Assembly: GCF_000741525.1 (NCBI RefSeq)
Contig: NZ_JGYP01000001.1
Location: 434,001-498,000, forward strand
DNA: 64,000 nucleotides
Direction: 5' to 3'
From: Bifidobacterium bohemicum DSM 22767
GTDB taxonomy: Bacteria; Actinomycetota; Actinomycetes; Actinomycetales; Bifidobacteriaceae
Both the position numbers and the translations under genes were made by a program. The first letter of the stretch is position 1, and every line of letters begins with the position of its first letter. Shown here one piece after another: positions 40,094-49,036 of this stretch. The notes beneath the pieces are model-generated. The model ran no database searches and was not told the origin of the DNA. It saw nothing but the letters and a program-made list of their open reading frames with translations.

Positions 40094-40317
40094 ACCGTTA
40101 CCTCCATAACCACGACAAACGCATCAACGACGGGAAGCACCTCCGCCACGCCCCCCCCCGCCGGCATCAACAACCAAACCGGCGAACGCGAACCAAGACA
40201 CACAGTTCGCGGCTCAACCACCTGATACCGCCAACGAAAACACATGGATAAAACATGCCTTGCACCGCTCGGCACGCCGGAAGAGCCAGCTATTTCATCC
40301 GATCCGGTCACCCTCCG

Positions 40318-40968
40318 TTACTTGTTCAGCAGACTCGTGGCCTCGATATGGGCGGCGATCTGCTTGGCCGCGACATCATCCGGACCGGGGGCTGGCGTCA
40401 TGAACGCCTCACGGTAGTAGCGCAGCTCGTCGAGCGACTCGATGATGTCCGCCAGGGCCCGATGACCGCCGTTCTTGGGCGGACGGTTGAGGTAGACGGC
40501 CGGGTACCAGCGACGGGCGAGCTCTTTGAGGGTACTCACATCAACGCTGCGATAATGCAGGCGGCTCATGAAATTCGGCATGTAGTGGTCGAGGAACTTC
40601 TTGTCGCTGCCGATGGTGTTGCCGGCCAAAAGCGGTTTGACGCCTTCGGGGGTGAAACGGGCGACATACTCCGTCACCTTCTGTTCGGCGTCGGCAAGGC
40701 TCAGCCCGTGCTCCCACTCGTCGATCAGCCCGGAGCGGGTGTGCATGGCGCGCACGAAGTCGCCCATGTGGTCGACTGCTTTTTGCGACGGCTTGATGAC
40801 GTAATCCACACCTTCATCGAGCACCTTGAGGTTGAAATCGGTGGGGACCACGGAGACCTCGACCAGCTCGTCGCCGCCGAAGATGTCGAGGCCGGTCATC
40901 TCGCAATCGATCCAGATCAGGCGGGAACCCTCCGCCGAATACGTCTCGTCATCCTGAGCATTCACCAT
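40318..40968 (-). CDS. orn: Oligoribonuclease
   Basis: A 216-residue DEDDh-family 3'-5' exoribonuclease that degrades RNA dinucleotides, finishing mRNA and cyclic-di-nucleotide turnover. Motif [11 protein letters not shown], motif [13 protein letters not shown], and motif [17 protein letters not shown] with the catalytic His are present. The start follows AAAGGGTCAA. Length is slightly above the usual 180-200. Confidence 0.95.
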   Translation of the reverse strand: MVNAQDDETYSAEGSRLIWIDCEMTGLDIFGGDELVEVSVVPTDFNLKVLDEGVDYVIKPSQKAVDHMGDFVRAMHTRSGLIDEWEHGLSLADAEQKVTEYVARFTPEGVKPLLAGNTIGSDKKFLDHYMPNFMSRLHYRSVDVSTLKELARRWYPAVYLNRPPKNGGHRALADIIESLDELRYYREAFMTPAPGPDDVAAKQIAAHIEATSLLNK

Positions 40969-41057
40969 AATATTGACCCTTTCGCTGCCAACAACAGAAC
41001 TCTACAGCCTATCGCATGCGCATGACGGAAAACACGACCCGACAACGTCCACAACAG

Positions 41058-42419
41058 TCACGGATGCAGAATCCTGTCTTTGTAATAATCAAAGAACGTT
41101 TTCTTTCCGGTAATAATGACGGCGGTGCCTTGGAACCCATATCGGATACGGTTTATCGTCACGTCATCGACCGAGGCACGGGCGCGGATCTCATAGTAAT
41201 TGCCCTGTCTGGTCCTCGTCGGAGAGGAAGCGACGCTAATGATCGATCCGTTGATAATCAAGGGTTTGGCGCTGTTCTGGTAGCTGGAAAAACGCACCTG
41301 CTGCGCATTATGGATACCGTCAATGTCGTCAGCCGGTACATCAAGCACGATTTCAATGTTGCTGGCATGGTCCAAGTCTGGATATATCTGCGCCACAACG
41401 GTTCCGTTGGGAATCGTATCCATACCTTTTATCTGACTGTTCACATGCAGGATACCCCCGCACTTCGCCTTTACAGTGGAGGCGCTGCCCTGAGACTTAC
41501 CTAGCGCGATCTTGGTTTCGAGTTCAAGTTTCGTTGATGAGATCTTCGATAGTTCCTTGTCCGCTTCAAGCACATATTGTGCGTGTAAAGCGGAGATCTT
41601 GCTGCCTGAACTAGTGGATTTCGCCGAGAAGCTGGTGCTGGCCTGCTGCGACCTGACGGTGGCGCTGGTCTGCTCAAGCTCCCGTACCGAGCTATCGATG
41701 CCGCTGAGAGTCTGAGCGGTGATGGAGCCTTGTTGCGAAGGATTCTCCTCGATCTGACTATGATATAGCTGATACGTCGAGGCGAAGATATTGTCAGCCG
41801 GCAGTTGTCCTCCGCCTGCCACGGCCTGCCGCAACTCTCGATAGTCCGCGAGCTTGGCCTCATTTTCACTCAACTGCTGATTCGCGGCGTCGCGCGCAGC
41901 CGCTACAGCCTGATTCTGACTATTGACGTTGGCGGCATCGCGTCCGTCATCCTGTGTTGTGACAGCAGCTTGTGCGCGATAATCGTCCAACATGCTGGAA
42001 TACCCAAACTCATCCGGATCGGAGAATGGATTCGTATCATTCTGTAATCCTACCTTGAGCTGTTGCGCCGCAACCTGTTGCCGATTCGCCACATCGAGCT
42101 GCTGTTGGAGAGCGGCCATCTGAGTGGAATCCTGATTGTCGTCATACGCAAGCAACGTATCCCCCTTACGCACCACCTTGTTCTCCATAAGATTATTAAC
42201 CACGATATGCTGGTTGCTCGTGGACTGCACCTGGGCAACCGTACCCGCCGGCGCTATTTCGCCAACGGTCTTGACCGTAATCTCACGATGCCCGACGAAG
42301 GAGAACAGAAGAATCCCCACGACTGCAAGAAAAACCGGGAACACGATCATCGTGGAGAAATTATCGTATCTTCTTCGGTAAAATTCCGAGCTTTCAAAGA
42401 TTTCCGTATCCATGTTCAT
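41058..42419 (-). CDS. HlyD-type membrane-fusion protein of the peptide exporter
   Basis: A 453-residue accessory secretion protein of the ComB/LcnD kind. A short cytoplasmic N-terminus (MNMDTEIFESSEFYRRRYDN) leads into one membrane helix (MIVFPVFLAVVGILLFSFVG). A biotinyl-lipoyl-like half motif, a long coiled-coil region rich in Gln and Ala (about residues 95-300) and the returning lipoyl/beta-barrel domain with GGILHVNSQIKGMDTIPNGT follow. It starts 33 bases after the C39 exporter gene, forming one operon. It would couple the exporter to the thick cell wall in secreting GG-leader peptides encoded upstream. Confidence 0.88.
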   Translation of the reverse strand: MNMDTEIFESSEFYRRRYDNFSTMIVFPVFLAVVGILLFSFVGHREITVKTVGEIAPAGTVAQVQSTSNQHIVVNNLMENKVVRKGDTLLAYDDNQDSTQMAALQQQLDVANRQQVAAQQLKVGLQNDTNPFSDPDEFGYSSMLDDYRAQAAVTTQDDGRDAANVNSQNQAVAAARDAANQQLSENEAKLADYRELRQAVAGGGQLPADNIFASTYQLYHSQIEENPSQQGSITAQTLSGIDSSVRELEQTSATVRSQQASTSFSAKSTSSGSKISALHAQYVLEADKELSKISSTKLELETKIALGKSQGSASTVKAKCGGILHVNSQIKGMDTIPNGTVVAQIYPDLDHASNIEIVLDVPADDIDGIHNAQQVRFSSYQNSAKPLIINGSIISVASSPTRTRQGNYYEIRARASVDDVTINRIRYGFQGTAVIITGKKTFFDYYKDRILHP

Positions 42420-42452
42420 CTTCTCGCTTTCCTATGGTCGATAAATCATGAA

Positions 42453-44606
42453 TCAGTCAACGAATAGACGATAGTATTCACCTTGCTGATCCATGAGATC
42501 GTCGTGGGACCCATGTTCAACGATACGACCGCGCTTCATCACGACGATGGATTGGCATCGTTTAGCCACCATCAGCCGGTGTGCAATGAAGACTATGGTC
42601 TTATCCTCCAACCCCAGCAGATTATCGATGACCTTCTTCTCGGTGGCAACGTCCAGATTGCTGGTGGCCTCATCGAGCACCAAAACAGGGGTATCCGCAA
42701 GCAATGCACGGGCCAGCGCGATACGCTGCTTCTGCCCACCTGAAACGATAACCGCGTCGCTGGTGAGCTGGGTTCCATAATTCATCGGCATTGCTTCGAT
42801 CTCATCACGAATCTCCGCCAACTCGACCGCATGCATGATGTCGGCCTGGGTGGCACCCGGTTTGGCACCCAGCATAATGTTTTCGAGAATTGACCCAGAG
42901 AAAATATACGGATCTTGGGGCAGATAGTTCACCGTATGACGCAAAGCCATTCGATCGATGTCGCGCACATCGACCCCGGAGATGGATACCGAGCCTTCTG
43001 TAGCGTCATAGAAGTTCACGAGCAGTTTCGCCAAGGTGGTCTTGCCCGATCCGCTCATGCCGACGACCGCAAGTTTCTGACCGGGTTCCACTTCAAGGTT
43101 GACATCGGTAAGCGTATTACGCCCGTACCCGAACTTGTACGAGACATTGTCAAGACTGATTGGGCCTCGAAGCAGGGCCTGATCCGTGATGGTCTGACGC
43201 TCATTGGACTCGGGTTCGACCAGAAAGACCTCGTTGAGCCTATTGTTGGCCACACGCGCCTGCTGAAGCTTGGTCTGTAGATTGATGATATTCAGCAGCG
43301 GATTGACGAAGTAACCCAGTAGGGTGTTGAACGTAACGAGCTGACCGACGCTGATGGCGTTGCCCATCACCAACTGGGCGCCGAACCAGAGAACGGCGAC
43401 ATTGAGAATCAGTTGTGCCGCCGATTTAAGCACCTCCTGAAGGTTCACCGCCTTTGCATAGTTAAAGGATTTGTCGAGATAATCCACGAACTCGTGATCG
43501 ATCTTGGCGTACCGCGTCTGTTCGCTCGCCAACGATTTGATGGTTTCGATGCCGTTGATGTCCTCGATGATCGAGGAGCCGACCATGGAGTTGGCCTGCA
43601 TGGTATCGTTGTTCATCCGCTCAAACGGCTTCATGAACGCCAGGATAATGATGGTGTATACAGGCAAGGCGACCAGGGTCAGAAGGAATAGCCTAACATT
43701 CTGGAAGCCGAGCATGGCTCCGACCACGACAACGGTACCCACATCGAGGAACACCGAGATGATGGTACTGCCCAGCGCGTCGATGATGGAATTGGCATCG
43801 GAAAAACGGGAGACGATCTCACCGGTGCGTCTTGTGGCGAAGAACTTCATCGGCAGTTTGAAGATATGCCGAATATATGAAAGCAGCACATCTATGGTCA
43901 AGCGCTGTCCGAGCACCGTGAGCAGGTATTGGCGGGCGAACGAAAGCACCGCCTGGACGGCATACGCGACAACCAAGCCGATTGAGACGACGCCCAGCGT
44001 CGTTTTCATCTGGTCGGGAATATAGGTGTCGATAAGCCCCTGCATATAGTAGGAACCGAGCACGTTGACAATGGTGACGAGCAAGGCCGCAATGGTGATG
44101 TTGACGACCAGCCTCTTGTTCTTCAGCAAGAGAGGCACGAAGCTCAGCAGCCCATTGTTCTTCTCCTTATGCGGCACATAGCTTGGTGCGGGGGCAATAA
44201 ACAGGGCCACACCGGTCCATTCCTTTTCGAACCGCTCCTTCGGAACCTTGTGCACACCCGCGTGCGGATCCGGATCGGCAACGACCAACGAATCCTTGCC
44301 GGCTTTGTAGACCACCACGAAGTGCAGCAGCTTGCCATCTTTGATGATATGAGCGATAAAAGGAAACGGCACATCGTCTGCATCAAACAGGGACATATCG
44401 GCTTTGACGGCTTTAGGCTCCATCCCGATCTTCTTTGCAGCCTCAACAAGGCCAAGAGCCGTAGTACCCTCCATATCAGTCTTGGCGATTTCACGTAAAT
44501 ACGCCAACGAATACGTGGAACCGAAATGCTTCGCCACCGTGGCCAAGGCCGCAACCCCGCAGTCCCGAGCATCAACCTGAGGTACATACGCATATCGATG
44601 CAGCAT
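42453..44606 (-). CDS. Peptidase-containing ABC transporter (C39 peptidase, ComA/LagD type) for double-glycine peptides
   Basis: A 717-residue exporter that cleaves GG leaders and secretes the mature peptide. The N-terminal C39 peptidase has all catalytic elements: Gln10, Cys16 in VDARDCGVAAL, His95 in LLHFVVVY and Asp111 in VVADPDPHAG. A six-helix membrane domain follows, then an ATPase with Walker [16 protein letters not shown], signature VSGGQKQR and Walker B VLVLDEATSNLD. The ATG has AAGGGG five bases upstream. A palindrome shared with the peptide and regulator promoters lies at 44687-44704. Its substrates are most likely the six precursor peptides of this locus. Confidence 0.95.
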   Translation of the reverse strand: MLHRYAYVPQVDARDCGVAALATVAKHFGSTYSLAYLREIAKTDMEGTTALGLVEAAKKIGMEPKAVKADMSLFDADDVPFPFIAHIIKDGKLLHFVVVYKAGKDSLVVADPDPHAGVHKVPKERFEKEWTGVALFIAPAPSYVPHKEKNNGLLSFVPLLLKNKRLVVNITIAALLVTIVNVLGSYYMQGLIDTYIPDQMKTTLGVVSIGLVVAYAVQAVLSFARQYLLTVLGQRLTIDVLLSYIRHIFKLPMKFFATRRTGEIVSRFSDANSIIDALGSTIISVFLDVGTVVVVGAMLGFQNVRLFLLTLVALPVYTIIILAFMKPFERMNNDTMQANSMVGSSIIEDINGIETIKSLASEQTRYAKIDHEFVDYLDKSFNYAKAVNLQEVLKSAAQLILNVAVLWFGAQLVMGNAISVGQLVTFNTLLGYFVNPLLNIINLQTKLQQARVANNRLNEVFLVEPESNERQTITDQALLRGPISLDNVSYKFGYGRNTLTDVNLEVEPGQKLAVVGMSGSGKTTLAKLLVNFYDATEGSVSISGVDVRDIDRMALRHTVNYLPQDPYIFSGSILENIMLGAKPGATQADIMHAVELAEIRDEIEAMPMNYGTQLTSDAVIVSGGQKQRIALARALLADTPVLVLDEATSNLDVATEKKVIDNLLGLEDKTIVFIAHRLMVAKRCQSIVVMKRGRIVEHGSHDDLMDQQGEYYRLFVD

Positions 44607-44686
44607 AAAAGCCCCTTCGCAAGGATTGAATCGATGGTCACAAGATTACGGAGAAAAAGAAAAGGGCATCGCATCGGTACGGACAT

Positions 44687-44704
44687 TGTAGACAAATGTT
44701 GACA
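44687..44704 (-). promoter_or_regulatory. Regulon palindrome 1, upstream of the exporter operon
   Basis: TGTAGAC-AAAT-GTTGACA on the plus strand, 5 of 7 positions of the right arm matching the consensus TGTRGAC-N4-GTCYACA. It lies 81-98 bases before the exporter start and is the weakest of the five copies. Confidence 0.55.
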
Positions 44705-44759
44705 CACCAATAGCGTACTCACACGCGTTGCTGCGGATGGCTTCAAGAACACCCACGAA

Positions 44760-45722
44760 TCACATTACCAGCTGCAAGACAATCTCGACAATCATAAGGA
44801 CAACCAATATCAGGAACAGCGGGGATAACCAGGCACGATAGACGTGCGGAGCATTAGGAATCCACTGCGACTTCTGCACACCTCGATAGGCGTAATACGC
44901 TATCAGCGCCGCCACCAGACAGACACCGCCGACGACCCACAGCGCAAGATCAGGGATATCAGACAACATCGAAGCCAGCACGTTGTTGACGACGTGCAGC
45001 CCAATCGCGTACTTTATCGAGTACCTGCACGTCACATATCCCAGTAGAAGCCCCAGAAGGACAACCTGCAACTGGAACGCGTTCCCATGAAACAAGGCGA
45101 ACAGTACCGACGAGGTCACGACGGCGAACACCTCACCGTACTGACGCAGGGTACGCAATATCGCCCCGCGGAACAGCAGCTCCTCGCATACCGGCCCCAC
45201 GACACACATGAACAACCATATATACCACGTGTTTTGAGCCAAATCGGATACCGACGATATTGGGTTGGCTGCCGACGACCCCGCCGCATGAACGCCAAAT
45301 TGCACGAGCTCGCCCGATGCCGTCTCAAGCATCATCACCGCCGCCAACATGGCAAAAAGCATCAGCAAACGCCCGATGGTCATGGCATCATGATGGGTCG
45401 GGTGAGCCGAGAGATTGCCGCCTTCCCGCCGTTTCCCACAGGCTCGCCAGCGACAATACCAGCATACAATCGCCACGACCACCACTTCTACGACCATCGT
45501 GAGAGCAGTCGTCAACTTCGTATATTCGTCAGGACCCACATTCTTGCCGTGCAGCAGTCCAACGCATATAAACCCGACGAAATTGGTCGCTACCATAAGT
45601 ATCAACAAAAACAGAGCCGAGCGCCCAACGGCTTTTCGTGGAGATAGACCAACGCCTTTACCGTTGACGCCCAAATCGTTCACTTCTTCTTTGATATCAA
45701 CACCCACCGTCACATTTGTCAT
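44760..45722 (-). CDS. CPBP-family intramembrane protein 1 (putative bacteriocin immunity)
   Basis: A 320-residue polytopic membrane protein with about eight helices. The three CPBP (Abi/CAAX-protease) motifs are present: EELLFRGAILRTLRQYG (Glu180, Glu181, Arg185), FALFHGN and GLHVVNNVL. Family members in bacteriocin loci give self-immunity or process peptides. It shares RGAILRTLRQYGE with CPBP protein 3, so the two are paralogues. The ATG follows AGGGG by eight bases. It lies between the exporter and the P1/P2 peptide genes on the same strand and may be expressed with them. Confidence 0.88.
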   Translation of the reverse strand: MTNVTVGVDIKEEVNDLGVNGKGVGLSPRKAVGRSALFLLILMVATNFVGFICVGLLHGKNVGPDEYTKLTTALTMVVEVVVVAIVCWYCRWRACGKRREGGNLSAHPTHHDAMTIGRLLMLFAMLAAVMMLETASGELVQFGVHAAGSSAANPISSVSDLAQNTWYIWLFMCVVGPVCEELLFRGAILRTLRQYGEVFAVVTSSVLFALFHGNAFQLQVVLLGLLLGYVTCRYSIKYAIGLHVVNNVLASMLSDIPDLALWVVGGVCLVAALIAYYAYRGVQKSQWIPNAPHVYRAWLSPLFLILVVLMIVEIVLQLVM

Positions 45723-45971
45723 ATCTCTTACCCCTTCACAACACGATCGCTTTCATGGACGCCAATGGCCTTGAGCAGCACCAATCTTTGAGAAAAACTA
45801 TAGATGCGCAATCCAATCTCCAGAACCAACTCCAGAAAACCGCACTTTTGTTCACTTCAAAGTGAAGTCAGTGACCGGCAGAGAACAATAACAATCCCCC
45901 ACCAATCACCGGCTGTGTTATATTCCAGCTATCGAGGTATCGGCGCATAAGCCTTCGCCATCTCGGAACGG

Positions 45972-46106
45972 TCAGCCCCAGAAAAGATTGCCCAATATCT
46001 GTCCAAGATCAAACCCGGCAAGCCATCCGTCGACAAAAGACTGTAAGCCTTTACTGCCTTCAATAACCAGTAATTGATTATCGCTTAATTCCAAAACAGT
46101 ATTCAT
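45972..46106 (-). CDS. Peptide P1: GS-leader bacteriocin-like precursor with glycine zipper, 44 residues
   Basis: Sequence starts MNTVLELSDNQLLVIEGS, matching the double-glycine leader pattern (ELS..L..I.GG) with GS in place of GG at residues 17-18. The predicted 26-residue product contains GWLAGFDLGQILG, three successive GxxxG motifs, and ends LFWG. A strong GGAGGGG site precedes the ATG. It starts 39 bases after P2 ends, in the same direction. The GxxxG repeats, typical of helix-helix contact in two-peptide class II bacteriocins, and the equal mature length of P2 suggest a pair. Confidence 0.75.
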   Translation of the reverse strand: MNTVLELSDNQLLVIEGSKGLQSFVDGWLAGFDLGQILGNLFWG

Positions 46107-46145
46107 TTTCCCCTCCATCAAATACGATTTTCAACAACTCTCATA

Positions 46146-46355
46146 TTAACGACAAAAATGCTTCCATGTGTAATAACCAAATCCACACACAACCCCTATC
46201 GCAAAACCTATTCCAAACGGACTTAATCCGCCATCGATCTGTTCCAGGTCCTCGGACTTCAGGGGCTGGTACCTCTCAAGCCCCTGATGTTCGAGAAACG
46301 CCGACGTCATGTCCAGAACCTGCGGCTTCAGCGACGTAGTCTCAATTGTTGCCAT
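46146..46355 (-). CDS. Peptide P2: double-glycine bacteriocin-like precursor with glycine zipper, 69 residues
   Basis: The 43-residue leader ends LKSEDLEQIDGG, a clear double-glycine site. The mature 26 residues begin LSPFGIGFAIGVVCG, contain GxxxGxxxG (GFAIGVVCG) and two Cys that could form a disulfide, and end with basic residues HFCR. The ATG at 46355 has AAGGAG seven bases upstream; the longer open frame is not supported. The regulon palindrome is 115-132 bases upstream. The leader is longer than most GG leaders (15-30), closer to Nif11/long-leader types, though no lanthipeptide enzymes are present. Confidence 0.82.
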   Translation of the reverse strand: MATIETTSLKPQVLDMTSAFLEHQGLERYQPLKSEDLEQIDGGLSPFGIGFAIGVVCGFGYYTWKHFCR

Positions 46356-46469
46356 GATCAACTCCTTATCTTCTCGGCACCTTCCTCTTTGAAAGGTTGC
46401 GGGCCCATCTGTGGACCTAAGAACAGGTAAAATCGAAAACAACACCGACCGCCGGCGATACCCGACTTT

Positions 46470-46487
46470 TGTAGACCTTTGTCCACA
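46470..46487 (-). promoter_or_regulatory. Regulon palindrome 2, upstream of P2-P1
   Basis: TGTAGAC-CTTT-GTCCACA: arms match at 6 of 7 positions as an inverted repeat. It lies 115-132 bases before the P2 start and 85 bases before the divergent CPBP protein 2 gene, so it may serve both. A block about 30 bases downstream (46404-46440) resembles the matching block of the P4 promoter (49733-49775). Confidence 0.72.
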
Positions 46488-46571
46488 GAAAAACAATGAA
46501 GCACACAACCAAGGCTTACAGGCGTATCATGTATTTCAGCAAGCCCATCATCACGTAATTGAGGAACCACA

Positions 46572-47513
46572 TTGGCTAAAACGACACATGGCGCGACCGC
46601 CATTACCCGGGCCAGAAAATTCGTGGGTCGGCAATCAGGATTCGTGCTGGGCTTCTTTCTGATATCCGACCTTGTGATGGGGTTCGTATATGCCCCAGCG
46701 ATGCTGCTCAACCATAGTGCGAACAATTCGACCTTGCTGGCTCTGGCTGATTTCATCGCCAAACCAGTCGCGACGGCAGTGATTTTCTCCTTTGCGTGGG
46801 CGTTATCCAAAGATGATCAGGATGAGGGAACATCAACGAGAGCCCTATCGCTATCCATAAGATCCGGGCAAAGCATGACTCCCCTGGCATTGATCATTAT
46901 CACCACGGCAATGCTGTCGGTGGGGGCATGCGGACAGGGAATAGAAGCCTTGGTGCAATCCATCACCACCTCACTGGGTTGGAAGGAGACGAGCGTATCG
47001 GCAGATATCGGCGCGCTGAATCAGAACGTTATAGGCATATTGGACGGTTGGGCCGTCGTACCCATCTGCGAAGAAATCATCTTCCGCGGAATCATTATGG
47101 AAAATCTGCGTTGCTACGGTGACATTTTCGCGATTCTCACATCTGCAATCCTATTCGGCGTCTCCCACGGCGACGTGGCACAAGGTGCCGATGCGTTTCT
47201 CGCCGGTCTCCTACTGGGCTACATCGCCAATCGATATTCATTGTCTTGGTCGATCGCCATTCATGCACTCAATAATTTCATTGCCACACTCGAGGCACAA
47301 CATCCCACGATTCCCTATCCTCCCATAGAGGTCACCGCCCTCATCCTCTTGTGCGTACTAGCGGTCATATACAGGAAAAAGATCGGGGAATTCAGGCGCG
47401 TTAACGCCTCGCCTAAGCACATTTACCGGGCGTGGCTATCGCCCCTGTTCATATTCACCATACTCATGTTTCTGCTTATGGCGGCATTAAGGTTTTCGCC
47501 TGATATGGGGTAA
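46572..47513 (+). CDS. CPBP-family intramembrane protein 2 (putative bacteriocin immunity)
   Basis: A 313-residue polytopic membrane protein. CPBP motifs: EEIIFRGIIMENLRCYG (Glu167, Glu168, Arg172), FGVSHGD and AIHALNNFIA. The start is a TTG at 46572 with GAGGA seven bases upstream; the next ATG is inside the first helix region. It is the only plus-strand gene of the peptide locus, divergent from P2, with the regulon palindrome between them. It ends YRAWLSPLF, as do CPBP 1 and nearly CPBP 3, showing common origin. Immunity is inferred from context. Confidence 0.85.
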   Translation: MAKTTHGATAITRARKFVGRQSGFVLGFFLISDLVMGFVYAPAMLLNHSANNSTLLALADFIAKPVATAVIFSFAWALSKDDQDEGTSTRALSLSIRSGQSMTPLALIIITTAMLSVGACGQGIEALVQSITTSLGWKETSVSADIGALNQNVIGILDGWAVVPICEEIIFRGIIMENLRCYGDIFAILTSAILFGVSHGDVAQGADAFLAGLLLGYIANRYSLSWSIAIHALNNFIATLEAQHPTIPYPPIEVTALILLCVLAVIYRKKIGEFRRVNASPKHIYRAWLSPLFIFTILMFLLMAALRFSPDMG

Positions 47514-47617
47514 TTGACGGAACGGAAAGCACCTACACCAGGACAGCTACGCCACAATCCCGAAATCTACCTTCTGCGCTCCACAGAACCCGACCAAAAA
47601 GTAATCCTTATACTCAT

Positions 47618-47806
47618 CTACGACTCACCTTCAATCACCAACAAAAAACGAAACTCTGCATGTGCAAAATCGATCGTATAGGCGATACCATCAGCAATGC
47701 ACCGGACGAATCGGCCAACGTCCGCACCAGAGCTCCCGTCATCTGAGATTCCACGCAAAACGCTTACATTCTGCTTGGAACACTTTTGACCACCAGTAGA
47801 ACTCAT
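47618..47806 (-). CDS. Small protein of 62 residues coupled to CPBP protein 3
   Basis: The start codon overlaps the CPBP 3 stop by four bases (ATGA), which supports translation. The sequence begins MSSTGGQKCSKQNVSVLRG and has a mildly hydrophobic C-terminal half (ADGIAYTIDFAHAEFRFLLV). No GG leader of the usual form and no known family. It may assist immunity or be an unrelated product; support rests on the overlap only. Confidence 0.5.
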   Translation of the reverse strand: MSSTGGQKCSKQNVSVLRGISDDGSSGADVGRFVRCIADGIAYTIDFAHAEFRFLLVIEGES

Positions 47807-48750
47807 AGAAACTGAGAGACGATTCCGGACACCATGAACGCTACAGTCACCAAAAACAACGGCGATCTCCAGGCGCGGTAGACATGCGGCTCGTCAGGAA
47901 TCCAGGGCACCGCCCGACAGCCTTTCGTTTTAAGATACACAATAATTGCCACCACCGCACAGATACCTTCGACAACCCATATAACCGAATCCGGTATCGA
48001 GAGCGAAGCCAATATATTGATGACTATATGCAGTAAAATGGAATATTTTATCGAGTATCTGCACGCCACATAGCCAAACAGCAAACCGGAAAAAATAACG
48101 GGAAGCTGGTAGATGTTCATGTGGCCCAAGCCGAAGAGGACCGAAGAAGTTACGATGGCAAACATCTCACCATACTGGCGCAGAGTACGCAATATCGCCC
48201 CTCGGAACACCAGCTCTTCGCATACAGGGCTCACAATGCACATAAGTAACCAGACAAACCATGTATTCCCCGCCGAGGCGACAAGCGGGTCCATCGGATT
48301 GTCAATCGAGAGATCGGACAAGTGGATGATTGAACGCGACAGCTGATCGAGACCAGACTCTATGAGCAATACCGTGCCCAAAAGCACGAAAATCATTATC
48401 AGGCGCCCGACATTCATGGTGTCGCGGTGAGTGGGCAGCGATGAGCGATTGCCATATTCCGGCTGCGAACCCGAAACGAGGGAATACCAATACAACAATA
48501 CGATTGCCGAACCTATCGGCTCCCCAATCAGAGAAGCGGCAGTCGAGACTTTCAGCGAACTCATATTGGGCATTCCCTTACTATCGAAATACATAGAAAG
48601 AAAAGGCATTACGATACCTCCGGCCAGTCCAGCGGTTAACATCCAGGCTAAAACAAAAGATGCAGCCCGCCCTACCGCCTTCTTCGCAGTTAAGACAGAA
48701 ACCCTGCTGTCCACGTTCTCGTTTACGGATTCGTCTGTAGCACCCGTCAT
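47803..48750 (-). CDS. CPBP-family intramembrane protein 3 (putative bacteriocin immunity)
   Basis: A 315-residue polytopic membrane protein with CPBP motifs EELVFRGAILRTLRQYG, FGLGHMN and LLHIVINIL. It is clearly a paralogue of CPBP protein 1 (shared AILRTLRQYGEMFAIVTSS-like stretch and C-terminus PHVYRAW.SPLFL). The ATG at 48750 has TAGGAG eight bases upstream; the frame upstream to 48807 is not supported. It follows P3 by about 290 bases and overlaps a 62-residue gene downstream. In motif 3 the usual second Asn is Ile-Asn shifted, which may matter for activity. Confidence 0.86.
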   Translation of the reverse strand: MTGATDESVNENVDSRVSVLTAKKAVGRAASFVLAWMLTAGLAGGIVMPFLSMYFDSKGMPNMSSLKVSTAASLIGEPIGSAIVLLYWYSLVSGSQPEYGNRSSLPTHRDTMNVGRLIMIFVLLGTVLLIESGLDQLSRSIIHLSDLSIDNPMDPLVASAGNTWFVWLLMCIVSPVCEELVFRGAILRTLRQYGEMFAIVTSSVLFGLGHMNIYQLPVIFSGLLFGYVACRYSIKYSILLHIVINILASLSIPDSVIWVVEGICAVVAIIVYLKTKGCRAVPWIPDEPHVYRAWRSPLFLVTVAFMVSGIVSQFL

Positions 48751-49036
48751 GCCGGTAACTCCTATCTTCCTGCATCCTTGTAAATATGTACGAACGTTGC
48801 CACGCACTTATAAAAAGCGATGAAATCGCAAAATACGCTCAGCAATAGCTCTCGAAAGAAATACCTATAGCCTCTTCGCATACCCGTATGATATACCGGC
48901 GCTTTCGCAATGAAAAATCAAAACATTTTAAGCCGCAAACCCAAAACTTGGATATCGAACCATACCAGAATAATACCGCCTCAGTACGCTACTGCCTTTT
49001 ACAGGCAAATATATTCTTCCCATTTTACGATGATTC

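Noticed and set aside
45850..45870. Short palindrome TTCACTT-CA-AAGTGAA near CPBP protein 1
   Set aside because: Seven-base arms only, different from the regulon motif and without a second copy in the locus.
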